In this document: piece by piece, positions 18,383 through 27,229 of the stretch
Position numbering within the stretch: position 1 is the first letter of the stretch
Layout of the letters: each line of letters begins with the position of its first letter
Assembly: GCA_018902545.1 (NCBI GenBank)
Contig: JAHIQM010000016.1
Coordinates: forward strand, 310,001 to 374,000
Direction of reading: 5' to 3'
DNA from: Pseudomonadota bacterium
Lineage (GTDB): Bacteria; Desulfobacterota; Desulfovibrionia; Desulfovibrionales; Desulfomicrobiaceae
Length of the DNA stretch: 64,000 bases
The notes under the pieces: model-generated
The model's input: the letters and a program-made list of their open reading frames with translations, nothing else
Databases searched by the model: none
Told to the model about the DNA's origin: nothing
Translations under genes and position numbers: made by a program

Positions 18383-19648
18383 ATGAAATACAAATACTTC
18401 ATACCGCTGCTCATCCTGGCCCTGGCCGGCCTGGCCGTCGGGGCCTTCGGACTGGTGGACAGACTTCAGCACGGCCTGAACCCCACGGCCCTTGGTTCCT
18501 ACATCCCCTGGGGGCTGTGGGTCGCTTTTTACCTGCTCTTTCTGGGTCTTTCCGCCGGGGCGTTCCTGGTGACCATCATGACCTATGTCCTGGGCATGAA
18601 ACAGTTCGAACACATCGGTCCGCTCTCGGCCTTCGTGGTGCTGGTGGCGCTGATCTGCGAGGTGCAGTTCATCCTGCTCGATCTGGGCCAGTGGCACCGC
18701 GCCCTGTACCAGTTCTTCCTCACCCCCAGCTTCACCTCGCTGTTGACCTGGATGTTTATCCTCTTCAACGCCATGCTCGTCATTTATGCCCTGAAAACAT
18801 TCTTCCTCATCCGCGGCGATCTGGTGCGCTGGTCCAAGGATCCAGAAAAGGGCGGCCTGCGCGGGCTCTACGGACTGCTGGCTTTCGGCAAGACGGAATA
18901 TACCAGCACCGACCGTGAAAAAGACATGCACAAGGTGCACATCCTGGCCAAGATCAGCCTACCCGTAGGGCTCATCTTCTACGGCACCAACGGCGCGTTT
19001 TTCGCGGTACTGCTCAGCAGGCCAGTCTGGAACAGCGCCATGACCCCGCTCTTGTTCGTGGTCGCCGCCCTGCTCTCCGGCGGCGCGCTCATCGCCTTTC
19101 TGACCTACATCTTCCGTCAGAAGGACCCGCTGAACCCTGACGGCCTGTGCTACGAGGACCGCATCTGCCTGGATCTGGGCAAGGTCATCCTCTTCCTCCT
19201 GGTCGTCTTCCTCGCGCTTGAAGGCATGCAGTTCTTCGTCGGCTATCAGACCGCCACCATCGCCGTGGTCACCAGCCTCGATCTCATCGTCAAGGGCCCG
19301 CACTGGTGGGTGTTCTGGATCGTACACATCCTGATCGGCAGCCTTATCCCGATGCTGCTCCTCATCTTCCGCGCAGGCGACGTGAAATCCGTAGCCCTGG
19401 CCTGTTTCCTGATCTTCATCACCTTCGCTGCCGTGCGCTACAACTTCGTCATCCCGGATTTGGCCGTGTACAAGCTCGAAGGCCTGGAGGCCACCTTCGC
19501 CCACCCGCGCCTGCGCACCGACTATGTGCCCAACCTGAACGAATGGCTGGTCAGTCTGTGGATCATCTCCACCGGCCTGGTGGTCATGCTCCTGGGCACG
19601 CGCTTTCTGCCCATCGTCACCGAGAACGGAGGTACCGACCATGCCTAG
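18383..19648 (+). CDS. NrfD-type quinone-interacting membrane anchor
   Basis: 421 residues, eight to nine membrane helices, NrfD/PsrC family. These subunits exchange electrons and often protons with the menaquinone pool. Helix motifs such as GSYIPWGLWVAFYLLFLG and FILLDLGQWHRAL are typical. The RBS AAGGAGG lies just upstream. It overlaps the catalytic-subunit gene by 8 bases, so all three subunits are probably made in fixed ratio. Confidence 0.9.
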   Translation: MKYKYFIPLLILALAGLAVGAFGLVDRLQHGLNPTALGSYIPWGLWVAFYLLFLGLSAGAFLVTIMTYVLGMKQFEHIGPLSAFVVLVALICEVQFILLDLGQWHRALYQFFLTPSFTSLLTWMFILFNAMLVIYALKTFFLIRGDLVRWSKDPEKGGLRGLYGLLAFGKTEYTSTDREKDMHKVHILAKISLPVGLIFYGTNGAFFAVLLSRPVWNSAMTPLLFVVAALLSGGALIAFLTYIFRQKDPLNPDGLCYEDRICLDLGKVILFLLVVFLALEGMQFFVGYQTATIAVVTSLDLIVKGPHWWVFWIVHILIGSLIPMLLLIFRAGDVKSVALACFLIFITFAAVRYNFVIPDLAVYKLEGLEATFAHPRLRTDYVPNLNEWLVSLWIISTGLVVMLLGTRFLPIVTENGGTDHA

Positions 19649-22600
19649 CAAGGCCATCAATAAAACCGCCGCCCCGGCTGCCGGAGGGGTGGATCGCAGA
19701 GACTTCCTCAAATACTCGGCCCTCATCGGAGGTTCCGTGGCCGCCTGCGGAGCCATGGGCCCCTTCCTCGGCACGGCGAAAGAAGCCAACGCCGCCATCC
19801 TGGGCAATTCGGCGTTTGTCCACCACAAGCCCGAGAACCAGCTCTATTCCTGCTGCCAGCAGTGCAACACCAACTGCGGCATCAAGGTCAAGCTGCGCGA
19901 CGGCGTGATAGAAAAAATCGAGGGCAACCCCTACAACCCCTTCAACATGACGCCGCAGATTCCGGAGAACACGCCCATCGCCGAAGCGGCCCTGGTCGAA
20001 GGGTCTCTCTGCCCCAAAGGACACGCTGGCATCCAGACCCTGTACGACCCCTATCGTATCGTGCAGGTTTTGAAACGCACGGACAAACGCGGCGCAAACA
20101 AGTGGAAGACGGTCCCCTTTGACCAGGCAGTGCAGGAGATCGTCGAGGGCGGGGACCTCTTCGGCGAAGGCCAGGTGGAAGGTTTGAAGGATATCGTGAC
20201 CCTGCGCGACCCGAAAATCGCCACGGCCCTGGCCGACGACGCCAAGCTCGTAGCCGGCAAAAAGATGCCCATCGAGGATTTCAAGGCCAAGCACGCAGAC
20301 AACCTGCACTACCTCATCGACCCCGACCACCCGGACCTGGGGCCCAAAAACAACCAGTTCTGCTTCAACTGGGGCCGCATCAAGAACGGCCGCGGCGACA
20401 TGATCAAGGACTTCTTCAGCAAGGCCTGCGGCTCCGTGAACTACCACGGCCACACCACGGTCTGCCAGGGCTCCCTGTACTTCGCCGGAAAGGCCATGAG
20501 CGACCAGTTCGACGAGGGCAAGTTCACGGGCGGCAGCAAGTTCTACTGGCAGGCGGACACGGGCAACGCCGAGTTCTGCATCTTCGTCGGTGCCAATCCC
20601 TTCGAGGCCAACTACGGGCCGCCCCTGCGCGTGCAGAAAATCACGGAAGGGACCGTCGACGGCCGCATGAAGATCGCGGTCATCGACCCGCGCTGCTCCA
20701 AGACCGCGTCACGGGCCTGGAAATGGCTCCCCGTGGAACCGGTCAACGGCGTCCCGGCCATCGCCATGGCCCTGATTCAGTGGATCATCGACAACAAGCG
20801 CCATGACGCCCGCTACCTGGCCAACGCCAACAAGGCCGCTTCAAAAAAGGACAACGAGCCAACCTGGAGCCAGGCCGCCTGGCTGGTCAAGATCGACGAC
20901 TACGGACAGCCCGGAAAATACTTGCGCGGCTCGGACCTTGGCCTGGAGAAGGAGATCCGGCCGGCCAAAAAAGAAGGGGAGTGGGAGTTCGACGCCTTCG
21001 CGACCCTGTTTGAAGGCCAGCCCGTATTCTTCGACCCCAATGACGAGGCCAACCCCGTGGAGGGCGAACTGTTCGTCGACACGGTGCTGGAGAACGGCAT
21101 GCGGGTGAAGAGCGTGCTGCAGATCATCATGGAAGAGGCCAAGGCCAAATCCATCGAGGAATGGTGTACCATTGCGGGCGTGCCTGCCGACGATGTTGTC
21201 GAGATCGCCAAGGAATTCACCAGTCATGGCAAGAAGGCCGTGGCCGACCTGCACCGCGGCGTGTCCCAGCACACGGGCGGTTTCTACAACGTCTGCGCCT
21301 GGTACGTGGTCAACGCCCTCATCGGCAACACCGGCTGGCAGGGCGGACTTTGCAAGAACACGGCCTACAATCATACCGGCAACCGCCCAGGCAAGCCCTT
21401 TGACATGACCAAGCAGTACAAGGGCGGGATCAAGAACTTTGGCGTCAACATCATCCGCCACAGCGCGGTCTACGACAAGACCACCCTGTTCGAGGGCTTC
21501 CCGGCCAAACGCACCTGGTACCCCTTCGCCACAGACATCTACCAGGAGGTCATCCCCAGCATCGGGGATATGTACCCCTACCAGGTCAAGGCCCTGCTCC
21601 TGTACATGGGTGCGCCCAACTATTCCCTGCCCTCGGGGCACACCCTGGCGGAAATCCTGACCGACACCAAGAAGCTGCCTCTCTTCATCGCCTCGGACAT
21701 CATCATCGGCGAGACGAGCATGTACGCAGACTACATCTTCCCCGACACCACCTACCTGGAACGCTGGGAATTCCCCGGCGCGCACCCTTCGGTGGCGCCC
21801 AAGATCTTCCCCATCCGCCAGCCCGTGGTCGCCCCGCTGACACCAAACGTCACGGTCTTTGGTGAAGAAATGCCCATGAACATGGAGTCCATGATCCTGG
21901 CCTTTGCCGAAAAACTGGGGGTGCCGGGCTACGGGGACAACGTCTTCGGGCCGGGCAAACACATGAAGCGCGAGGAGGACATGTATCTGCGTATGGTCGC
22001 CAATGCGGCCTTTGGTGACAAGGAGGACGGGTCGGACAAGGTGCCTGCGGCCGATGCCGAAGAGATCCGCATCTTCATCGAATCCAGGCGGCACCTGCCC
22101 AAGACCATGTTCGACGCGGACCGCTGGAAGGCCATCGTCGGCGAAGAACTCTGGCCGCACGTGGTCTACGTGCTGAACCGCGGGGGCCGCTTCCAGGGCT
22201 ACGCCGAGGCTTACAAGAACGAGCAGCTGGTCAACGCCTACAACAAGATGCTCGGCCTCTACTTCGAAAACATGGTCACCACCAAGCACTCCATGACCGG
22301 CAAGCCCTACGTGCCGTATGCGACCTACATGCCCGGCCCCACGGATTGCGCGGGCAACCTCATCGACGACCGGGCGGCGGGCTTTGACATGACGCTCATC
22401 ACCTACAAGTTCATCACCCAGACCAAGAGCCGAACCATCGGCAACTATTGGCTCAACGCCGTCTATCCGGAGAACTTCGTGGAAATCTCCACCAGTGATG
22501 CCCGGCGCATGAGCCTTCAAAACGGCGACATGGTGCGCATTGTTTCCGCCACCAATCCCGAAGGCGTCTGGGATCTTGGCAACGGCACCAAGGTGCCCAT

Positions 22601-22859
22601 GATCGGCAAGGTCAAGGCCATGGAAGGTATCCGCCCCGGCGTGGTCGCCTTCTCCCTTGGCCATGGGCACTGGGCCCAGGGCTCCATGCCCTTTGAAATC
22701 GACGGCAAAACCATCACCATGGACTCGCGCCGTTCCAAGGGCTTCCACGCCAACGCGGCCATGCGCGTGGATCCCATCCTCGGCAACACGACCTTGAGCG
22801 ACGTGGTCGGCGGCAGCGCCGTCTTCTACCAGAGCCAGGTCAAACTGGTTAAGGCGTAA
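19641..22859 (+). CDS. Tat-exported molybdopterin oxidoreductase (TtrA/PsrA/ArrA group)
   Basis: 1072 residues. A twin-arginine signal (RR at 19-20, DRRDFLKYSALIGG) sends it to the periplasm. Cysteines C72, C75, C79 and C124 (CQQCNTNC ... CPKG) bind the FS0 [4Fe-4S] cluster. C275 (TTVCQGS) is the likely molybdenum ligand, as in the polysulfide, thiosulfate, tetrathionate and arsenate reductases. At over 1000 residues it is closer in length to TtrA than to ArrA (about 850). The SQR-like gene downstream points to sulfur chemistry, while the ArsR-type operator points to arsenic. The substrate is unresolved; thioarsenate or polysulfide are worth testing. Confidence 0.85.
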   Translation: MPSKAINKTAAPAAGGVDRRDFLKYSALIGGSVAACGAMGPFLGTAKEANAAILGNSAFVHHKPENQLYSCCQQCNTNCGIKVKLRDGVIEKIEGNPYNPFNMTPQIPENTPIAEAALVEGSLCPKGHAGIQTLYDPYRIVQVLKRTDKRGANKWKTVPFDQAVQEIVEGGDLFGEGQVEGLKDIVTLRDPKIATALADDAKLVAGKKMPIEDFKAKHADNLHYLIDPDHPDLGPKNNQFCFNWGRIKNGRGDMIKDFFSKACGSVNYHGHTTVCQGSLYFAGKAMSDQFDEGKFTGGSKFYWQADTGNAEFCIFVGANPFEANYGPPLRVQKITEGTVDGRMKIAVIDPRCSKTASRAWKWLPVEPVNGVPAIAMALIQWIIDNKRHDARYLANANKAASKKDNEPTWSQAAWLVKIDDYGQPGKYLRGSDLGLEKEIRPAKKEGEWEFDAFATLFEGQPVFFDPNDEANPVEGELFVDTVLENGMRVKSVLQIIMEEAKAKSIEEWCTIAGVPADDVVEIAKEFTSHGKKAVADLHRGVSQHTGGFYNVCAWYVVNALIGNTGWQGGLCKNTAYNHTGNRPGKPFDMTKQYKGGIKNFGVNIIRHSAVYDKTTLFEGFPAKRTWYPFATDIYQEVIPSIGDMYPYQVKALLLYMGAPNYSLPSGHTLAEILTDTKKLPLFIASDIIIGETSMYADYIFPDTTYLERWEFPGAHPSVAPKIFPIRQPVVAPLTPNVTVFGEEMPMNMESMILAFAEKLGVPGYGDNVFGPGKHMKREEDMYLRMVANAAFGDKEDGSDKVPAADAEEIRIFIESRRHLPKTMFDADRWKAIVGEELWPHVVYVLNRGGRFQGYAEAYKNEQLVNAYNKMLGLYFENMVTTKHSMTGKPYVPYATYMPGPTDCAGNLIDDRAAGFDMTLITYKFITQTKSRTIGNYWLNAVYPENFVEISTSDARRMSLQNGDMVRIVSATNPEGVWDLGNGTKVPMIGKVKAMEGIRPGVVAFSLGHGHWAQGSMPFEIDGKTITMDSRRSKGFHANAAMRVDPILGNTTLSDVVGGSAVFYQSQVKLVKA

Positions 22860-22878
22860 CTCTCTGCCTCCCCCTCCC

Positions 22879-22910
22879 GGCGGCGGAAGCGAAGTCTTGC
22901 TTCCGCCGCC
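22879..22910 (+). other. Intercistronic hairpin
   Basis: Perfect 12-bp stem (GGCGGCGGAAGC / GCTTCCGCCGCC) with an 8-base loop. There is no T run, so it is more likely an mRNA-stabilising or processing hairpin than a full terminator. It lies between the molybdoenzyme gene and the SQR-like gene. Confidence 0.6.
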
Positions 22911-23003
22911 AACCTCTCACCTTCGACCAGGAGCCTCGCAGCAGCAATTCAACAACAAATCCCTACACGTCGCCATGACAGGCGAACACTCCGGAGGCAG
23001 CGT

Positions 23004-24263
23004 ATGCAAAAGATCGTCATCCTCGGCGCGGGAACCGCCGGCACCATGATGGCCAACAGGCTCTGTGAAAATCTGCGGACAGACATCGAGCAGAACAGAA
23101 TCAGCGTGACCATCGTGGATGAGGACCGCGTCCACATCTACCAGCCGGGCCTGCTCTTCCTGCCCTTTGGAGTGTACCGTTCCAAGGAGGATGTGCTCAA
23201 ACCCCGGGACGTGTTCCTCCCCCTTGAGGCCAAATTCATCGTCTCTAAAATCGAGAAGGTCGATCCCGACGCAAAGAAGGTCGTTTTGCGCACCGGCACC
23301 CTCGACTACGACCTGCTTATCATCGCCAGCGGCTCGCGCCTCGACCCCACGGAAAATGAAGGACTCCTCGGACCCAACTGGCAGAAATCCATTTTCGACT
23401 TCTACACCCTCGATGGGGCCATGAAACTCCAGCGCGCCCTGCGTTCCTTCAAAGGCGGCCGCCTGGTCCTCAATGTCGCCGAAATGCCCGTCAAATGCCC
23501 CGTCGCGCCGCCGGAGTTCGTCATGCTCGCGGACTGGTTCTTCCACGAGCGCGGCATGCGCGACAAGGTCGAGATCGTCTTCGCGACGCCCTTGAGCGGC
23601 CCTTTCACCAAGCCCCTGGCCTCCCAGACCCTCAAGTACGTGTGCGAAGAAAAGAACATCAAGATCGTGCCCGACTTCGTCCTGAGCCACGTGGACAACG
23701 AGCACAAACGCATCGTGGCCCACGACGGCCGCGAAGAGAACTTCGACCTGCTGGTCTCCATCCCGACCATGAAGGGCGCGCAGTTCATCATCGACTCGGA
23801 GATGGGCGACCCCCTGGGCTGGGTGCCCACGGACAACCACACCCTGCGCAGCAAGAACCACCCGGATATCTATGTCATCGGCGACGCCACCAACGTGCCC
23901 ACCTCCAAGGCCGGATCGGTGGCGCACTTCGAGAGCGAGATCCTCATCGAAAACATCCTGCGCCACCTTGACGGCCTCGAACCCCTGCCCAAGTTCGACG
24001 GACACTCCAACTGCTTCATCGAGTCCGGCTTCGGCAAGGCTCTGCTCATCGACTTCAACTACACGACCGAGCCGTTGCCCGGTAAATTCCCGCTGCCCGG
24101 CACAGGCCCCTTCACGTTGCTCAAGGAAACCAAGATGAACCACTACGGGAAGATGATGTTCCGCTGGGCCTACTGGCACCTGCTCTTAAAAGGCAAGGAT
24201 CTGCCCGTCTCCCCGTTTATGACCATGGCCGGCAAGGAAGTGCCCTATCCGGCCAAACCTTGA
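23004..24263 (+). CDS. Sulfide:quinone oxidoreductase-like flavoprotein
   Basis: 419 residues. The N-terminal FAD-binding motif is ILGAGTAG; a second dinucleotide motif region ends in the FAD-contact sequence DIYVIGDATNVP. Cysteines C165 (VKCPVAPPEF) and C337 (SNCFIESGFGK) match the redox-active pair of SQR; C214 is a third. SQR oxidises sulfide to polysulfide and reduces quinone at the membrane. Beside an NrfD/molybdoenzyme it could either feed polysulfide to that enzyme or act as a polysulfide carrier. GGAGG lies seven bases before the start. Confidence 0.85.
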   Translation: MQKIVILGAGTAGTMMANRLCENLRTDIEQNRISVTIVDEDRVHIYQPGLLFLPFGVYRSKEDVLKPRDVFLPLEAKFIVSKIEKVDPDAKKVVLRTGTLDYDLLIIASGSRLDPTENEGLLGPNWQKSIFDFYTLDGAMKLQRALRSFKGGRLVLNVAEMPVKCPVAPPEFVMLADWFFHERGMRDKVEIVFATPLSGPFTKPLASQTLKYVCEEKNIKIVPDFVLSHVDNEHKRIVAHDGREENFDLLVSIPTMKGAQFIIDSEMGDPLGWVPTDNHTLRSKNHPDIYVIGDATNVPTSKAGSVAHFESEILIENILRHLDGLEPLPKFDGHSNCFIESGFGKALLIDFNYTTEPLPGKFPLPGTGPFTLLKETKMNHYGKMMFRWAYWHLLLKGKDLPVSPFMTMAGKEVPYPAKP

Positions 24264-24276
24264 GCGGAGGTGAACC

Positions 24277-24885
24277 ATGAACGCGGAACAACATCTGGAA
24301 AAACTGGCCGCCCTGGAGCACAAACTCGACGCCGTGACAGCCATGACGCGGGAAATGGCGCGCAGTCACGAGATGACCCAGGATCTGTTCAAGGACCTGA
24401 ACATCGTCGGCAATGCCGCCATGTTCTCCCTGCAGGAAGAGCTGGAACTGGAGAACGTGCATGTGGACGGCCGGGAACTGCGGCAGCTCATGATCCTGTT
24501 CCTTAAAAACCTGCACAATTTCAACTACGCCCTGCGCCAGTTCGAGGCCCTGGCGGAGCTCGGCCAGGAGTCTTACGGCGCTATGCGCGGGATGCTCATG
24601 GACTACATCGAGCATGCCACGGTCTGGGAACAAAAAGGATATTTTCAGTCCGCCTCCAAAGCCGTGGAGATTTTGGCCCGGATGCACGAGTCCATGCCCC
24701 GGGACACGTTGGACCGCCTGGAGGCCTCGGCCCCGGAGATCGTCGGCCTCATGTCGGATCTGGCCGACCCCGGCCTGCTGCGCCAGGCCAGACAACTGCT
24801 CAAAATGCAGAAGTATCTCCTTCCGGCCCTGGCCCTGGCGTGGATCGTTCCGGTAGGACTTTTGGTACTTGTGCTCCTCAAATGA
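24277..24885 (+). CDS. Helical protein with C-terminal membrane anchor (DUF1641-like)
   Basis: 202 residues, almost entirely helical, with one hydrophobic C-terminal segment (residues about 182-201). The helix around DLFKDLNIVGNAAMFSLQEEL and the later SDLADPGLLRQARQLL recall DUF1641 proteins, which are commonly encoded beside SQR genes. It probably tethers or assists the SQR-like protein at the membrane. The start at 24277 has GGAGG upstream and lies 13 bases after the previous stop. The family assignment is tentative. Confidence 0.6.
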   Translation: MNAEQHLEKLAALEHKLDAVTAMTREMARSHEMTQDLFKDLNIVGNAAMFSLQEELELENVHVDGRELRQLMILFLKNLHNFNYALRQFEALAELGQESYGAMRGMLMDYIEHATVWEQKGYFQSASKAVEILARMHESMPRDTLDRLEASAPEIVGLMSDLADPGLLRQARQLLKMQKYLLPALALAWIVPVGLLVLVLLK

Positions 24886-24905
24886 GACAGACGCCCGATC
24901 AGGCA

Positions 24906-24948
24906 GGAAAGCGGCCCCCTTTCAACAGAGCGGCCGCTTTTCCTTTTT
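24906..24948 (+). terminator. Terminator of the molybdoenzyme operon
   Basis: AAAGCGGCC (24908-24916) pairs with GGCCGCTTT (24932-24940), followed by TTCCTTTTT. It closes the 17.6-24.9 kb operon before the arsR promoter. Confidence 0.75.
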
Positions 24949-25034
24949 GACGAACATCCGGTGATACAAACGCCGGAGCGCAATCCGGGCCGCCACATCA
25001 GACTTCAGTCATTGGTACTTGGCAAAAGAAGATA

Positions 25035-25062
25035 TTGACATATTCGTTCATGCGGATATGTT
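25035..25062 (+). promoter_or_regulatory. Promoter/operator of arsR-acr3-arsC
   Basis: TTGACA (25035-25040), 16-bp spacer, TATGTT (25057-25062). An inverted repeat CATATTC (25039-25045) - 8 bp - GGATATG (25054-25060) has one mismatch and matches in layout the site at 17269-17296. The start codon of arsR follows six bases after the -10, so the leader would be almost absent. The site is the probable autoregulatory operator. Confidence 0.7.
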
Positions 25063-25068
25063 CATGGC

Positions 25069-25416
25069 ATGGAACGCACCGCTGCTACGCTCAAAGCCCT
25101 GTCCGATCCGACCCGGCTGCGCATCGTCTCCCTGCTCCGGCATGGGGCGATGTGCGTTTGCGATCTGGTGGAAGCACTGCAGACACCGCAATCGAAAATT
25201 TCGCGACACCTCGCCTTTCTGAAGAATGCGGGCTGGGTCGCCTCGGAAAGAAGCGGCAAGTGGACGCATTACTCCCTGGCCGAGGAGGAGTCCTCCCTGC
25301 ACAAACACATGCTTGAGGTTCTCAAGACGGAACTTCCGCTCAACAGTGTCTGCGCGGATGACGACCAACGATTTTTTTTGTACCGCGACGCCAAGCCGTC
25401 GCATTCCTGTGACTGA
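25069..25416 (+). CDS. arsR: Arsenic-responsive repressor ArsR
   Basis: 115 residues. Winged helix-turn-helix with the classical As(III) site: C29 and C31 in MCVCDLVEAL, followed by SKISRHLAFLKNAG as the recognition helix and a wing at RSGKWTHYSL. It lies ahead of acr3 and arsC, so sensing of arsenite or antimonite is very likely. The start is very close to its promoter, with no clear Shine-Dalgarno; initiation on a very short leader is possible. By its matching operator it probably also controls the molybdoenzyme operon. Confidence 0.92.
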   Translation: MERTAATLKALSDPTRLRIVSLLRHGAMCVCDLVEALQTPQSKISRHLAFLKNAGWVASERSGKWTHYSLAEEESSLHKHMLEVLKTELPLNSVCADDDQRFFLYRDAKPSHSCD

Positions 25417-25494
25417 CTGAGCCCACAGTCCCGGAAACGGGACACGGCGCCCTGAAACAACCCGGACCCCATCGCATAAAGGAGACATCCGCCC

Positions 25495-26550
25495 ATGACC
25501 AAAGAAAATACCGCCGGAATCAGCTTTTTTGAGAAGAACCTGACGCTCTGGGTCGCCCTGTGCATGGTCGCGGGCGTGCTGATCGGCAAGTTCCTGCCCT
25601 TCGTTCCGGAATTCCTCAGCAAGTTCGAATACGCCAAGGTCTCCATTCCCATCGCGGTGCTGATCTGGTTCATGATTTACCCGATGATGATGAAGGTTGA
25701 TTTCGCCAGCGTGAAGAACGTTGGCAGGAACCCCACCGGCCTGTACCTGACCTGGATCGTCAACTGGCTGATCAAGCCCTTCACCATGTTCGCCATCGCG
25801 GGCTTTTTCTTTTTCGTGGTCTTCGCGCCCTTCATCGAGCCCGAGCTGGCCAGGGATTATCTGGCCGGGGCCATCCTGCTCGGGGCCGCGCCGTGCACGG
25901 CCATGGTCTTCGTCTGGAGCCACCTGACCAGGGGCAACCCGGCCTACACCGTGGTCCAGGTGGCCACCAATGATCTCATCATCCTGGTCGCCTTCACCCC
26001 CATCGTAGCCTTCCTGCTTGGCGTCAGCGGCGTGAGCATCCCCTGGAACACCCTGTTCATTTCGGTGGTCCTGTTCGTGGTCATCCCCCTGGTCGGAGGC
26101 GTGTTGACCCGCAAGCACGTCATAAAAAGCAAGGGGCTGGACTATTTCAACAACACTTTCATCCCCAAGTTCAACAACGCCACCATCGTCGGCCTGCTGC
26201 TGACCCTGGTGCTCATCTTCTCCTTCCAGGGCGAGGTCATTCTCGGCAACCCGCTGCACATCGTGCTCATCGCCATCCCGCTCATTATCCAGACCGTGCT
26301 CATCTTCTTCCTCGCCTACCTGACGGCCAGAAAATTGAAGCTGTGCCACAGCATCGCCGCTCCGGCGGGCATGATCGGCGCGTCCAATTTCTTCGAACTG
26401 TCCGTGGCCGTGGCCATCACCCTGTTCGGGGCCTCTTCCCCGGTGGTCCTTGCCACCATCGTCGGCGTGCTGGTAGAAGTCCCGGTCATGCTGGCCCTGG
26501 TCAAATACGCCAACCGCACCGCAAGCTGGTTCCCGGACCAGCGAAACTGA
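25495..26550 (+). CDS. acr3: Arsenite efflux permease Acr3
   Basis: 351 residues, ten membrane helices, ACR3 family: the conserved cysteine lies in GAAPCTAMVFVWSHLTRG, and NLIILVAF-type and GASNFFELSVAVAITLFG stretches match the family. It exports arsenite using the proton motive force. RBS AAGGAG upstream. It is second in the arsR-acr3-arsC unit, 78 bases after arsR. Confidence 0.95.
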   Translation: MTKENTAGISFFEKNLTLWVALCMVAGVLIGKFLPFVPEFLSKFEYAKVSIPIAVLIWFMIYPMMMKVDFASVKNVGRNPTGLYLTWIVNWLIKPFTMFAIAGFFFFVVFAPFIEPELARDYLAGAILLGAAPCTAMVFVWSHLTRGNPAYTVVQVATNDLIILVAFTPIVAFLLGVSGVSIPWNTLFISVVLFVVIPLVGGVLTRKHVIKSKGLDYFNNTFIPKFNNATIVGLLLTLVLIFSFQGEVILGNPLHIVLIAIPLIIQTVLIFFLAYLTARKLKLCHSIAAPAGMIGASNFFELSVAVAITLFGASSPVVLATIVGVLVEVPVMLALVKYANRTASWFPDQRN

Positions 26551-26592
26551 CAAGCTGATCTTGCTTTTGAGAAAAAGCACAAGCAGCCCCCG

Positions 26593-26642
26593 GCCCGGAT
26601 CACGCATTACGCTTCACGCATTACGCATCACGCATCACGTAA
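26593..26642. repeat. Short imperfect tandem repeats
   Basis: TCACGCATTACGC occurs twice (26600 and 26614), followed by two further copies of ATCACGC. They directly precede the ribosome-binding site of arsC. This may be a local slippage array without function. Confidence 0.6.
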
Positions 26643-26654
26643 CAAGGAGTTCCC

Positions 26655-27074
26655 ATGAAAATACTCTTCCTCTGCACAGGCAACTCCTGCCGCAGTCAAA
26701 TGGCTGAAGGTTGGGCCAAGCATCTGAAAAAAGGCGAAATCGAGGCAGTTTCCGCCGGTATCGAACGACACGGCATGAACCCCTATGCGGTCAAGGTCAT
26801 GCAGGAGGCGGGGGTGGACATGAGCGCCCACACTTCCAAGACCCTGGACGACCTGCCAAGCCTGGAATTTGACGCCGTGGTCACGCTCTGCGGGCACGCA
26901 AGCGAAACCTGCCCGTTCTTTCCCGGACCGGTCCGCAGAGTACACAAGGGTTTTGACGATCCGCCGAGCCTTTGCGCCCAGATGACGGAAGAGGAAGAGA
27001 TTCTGTCCGTTTATCGCCGGGTCCGCGATGAAATCCGCGCATTCGTTGAAAGCTTGCCCGGAAGTCTTGAATAA
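26655..27074 (+). CDS. arsC: Thioredoxin-coupled arsenate reductase
   Basis: 139 residues, low-molecular-weight phosphatase fold. The P-loop CX5R is C7TGNSCR13. A redox pair C79 and C86 ([11 protein letters not shown]) matches Cys82/Cys89 of Staphylococcus ArsC, which marks the thioredoxin-dependent class. A conserved Asp-Pro lies in KGFDDPP. It reduces arsenate to arsenite for export by Acr3. RBS AAGGAG upstream. Terminated by a strong hairpin. Confidence 0.93.
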   Translation: MKILFLCTGNSCRSQMAEGWAKHLKKGEIEAVSAGIERHGMNPYAVKVMQEAGVDMSAHTSKTLDDLPSLEFDAVVTLCGHASETCPFFPGPVRRVHKGFDDPPSLCAQMTEEEEILSVYRRVRDEIRAFVESLPGSLE

Positions 27075-27121
27075 TCCGGCCAACCGGCAGAATTCATCCG
27101 CATCCAAAGACCATCCTGCAT

Positions 27122-27160
27122 GCGCCGGGAACACCCGTCATAACGGTTCCCGGCGCTTTT
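27122..27160 (+). terminator. Rho-independent terminator of the ars operon
   Basis: Perfect 11-bp stem (GCGCCGGGAAC 27122-27132, GTTCCCGGCGC 27146-27156) and TTTT tail. Confidence 0.85.
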
Positions 27161-27229
27161 CCACCTCAACCACATCGCATCGTCCTCTGTCTCCCCGCGC
27201 AGTCACGACGATCTCGGCACGATATACCC

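Noticed and set aside
22879-22910. Full terminator between the molybdoenzyme and SQR-like genes
   Set aside because: The stem is strong but no T run follows, and the next gene has a close ribosome-binding site on the same strand, so read-through is likely.
25035-25068. arsR start further upstream
   Set aside because: No in-frame start with a ribosome-binding site lies before 25069, and the ArsR sequence begins normally at MERTAATLKAL.
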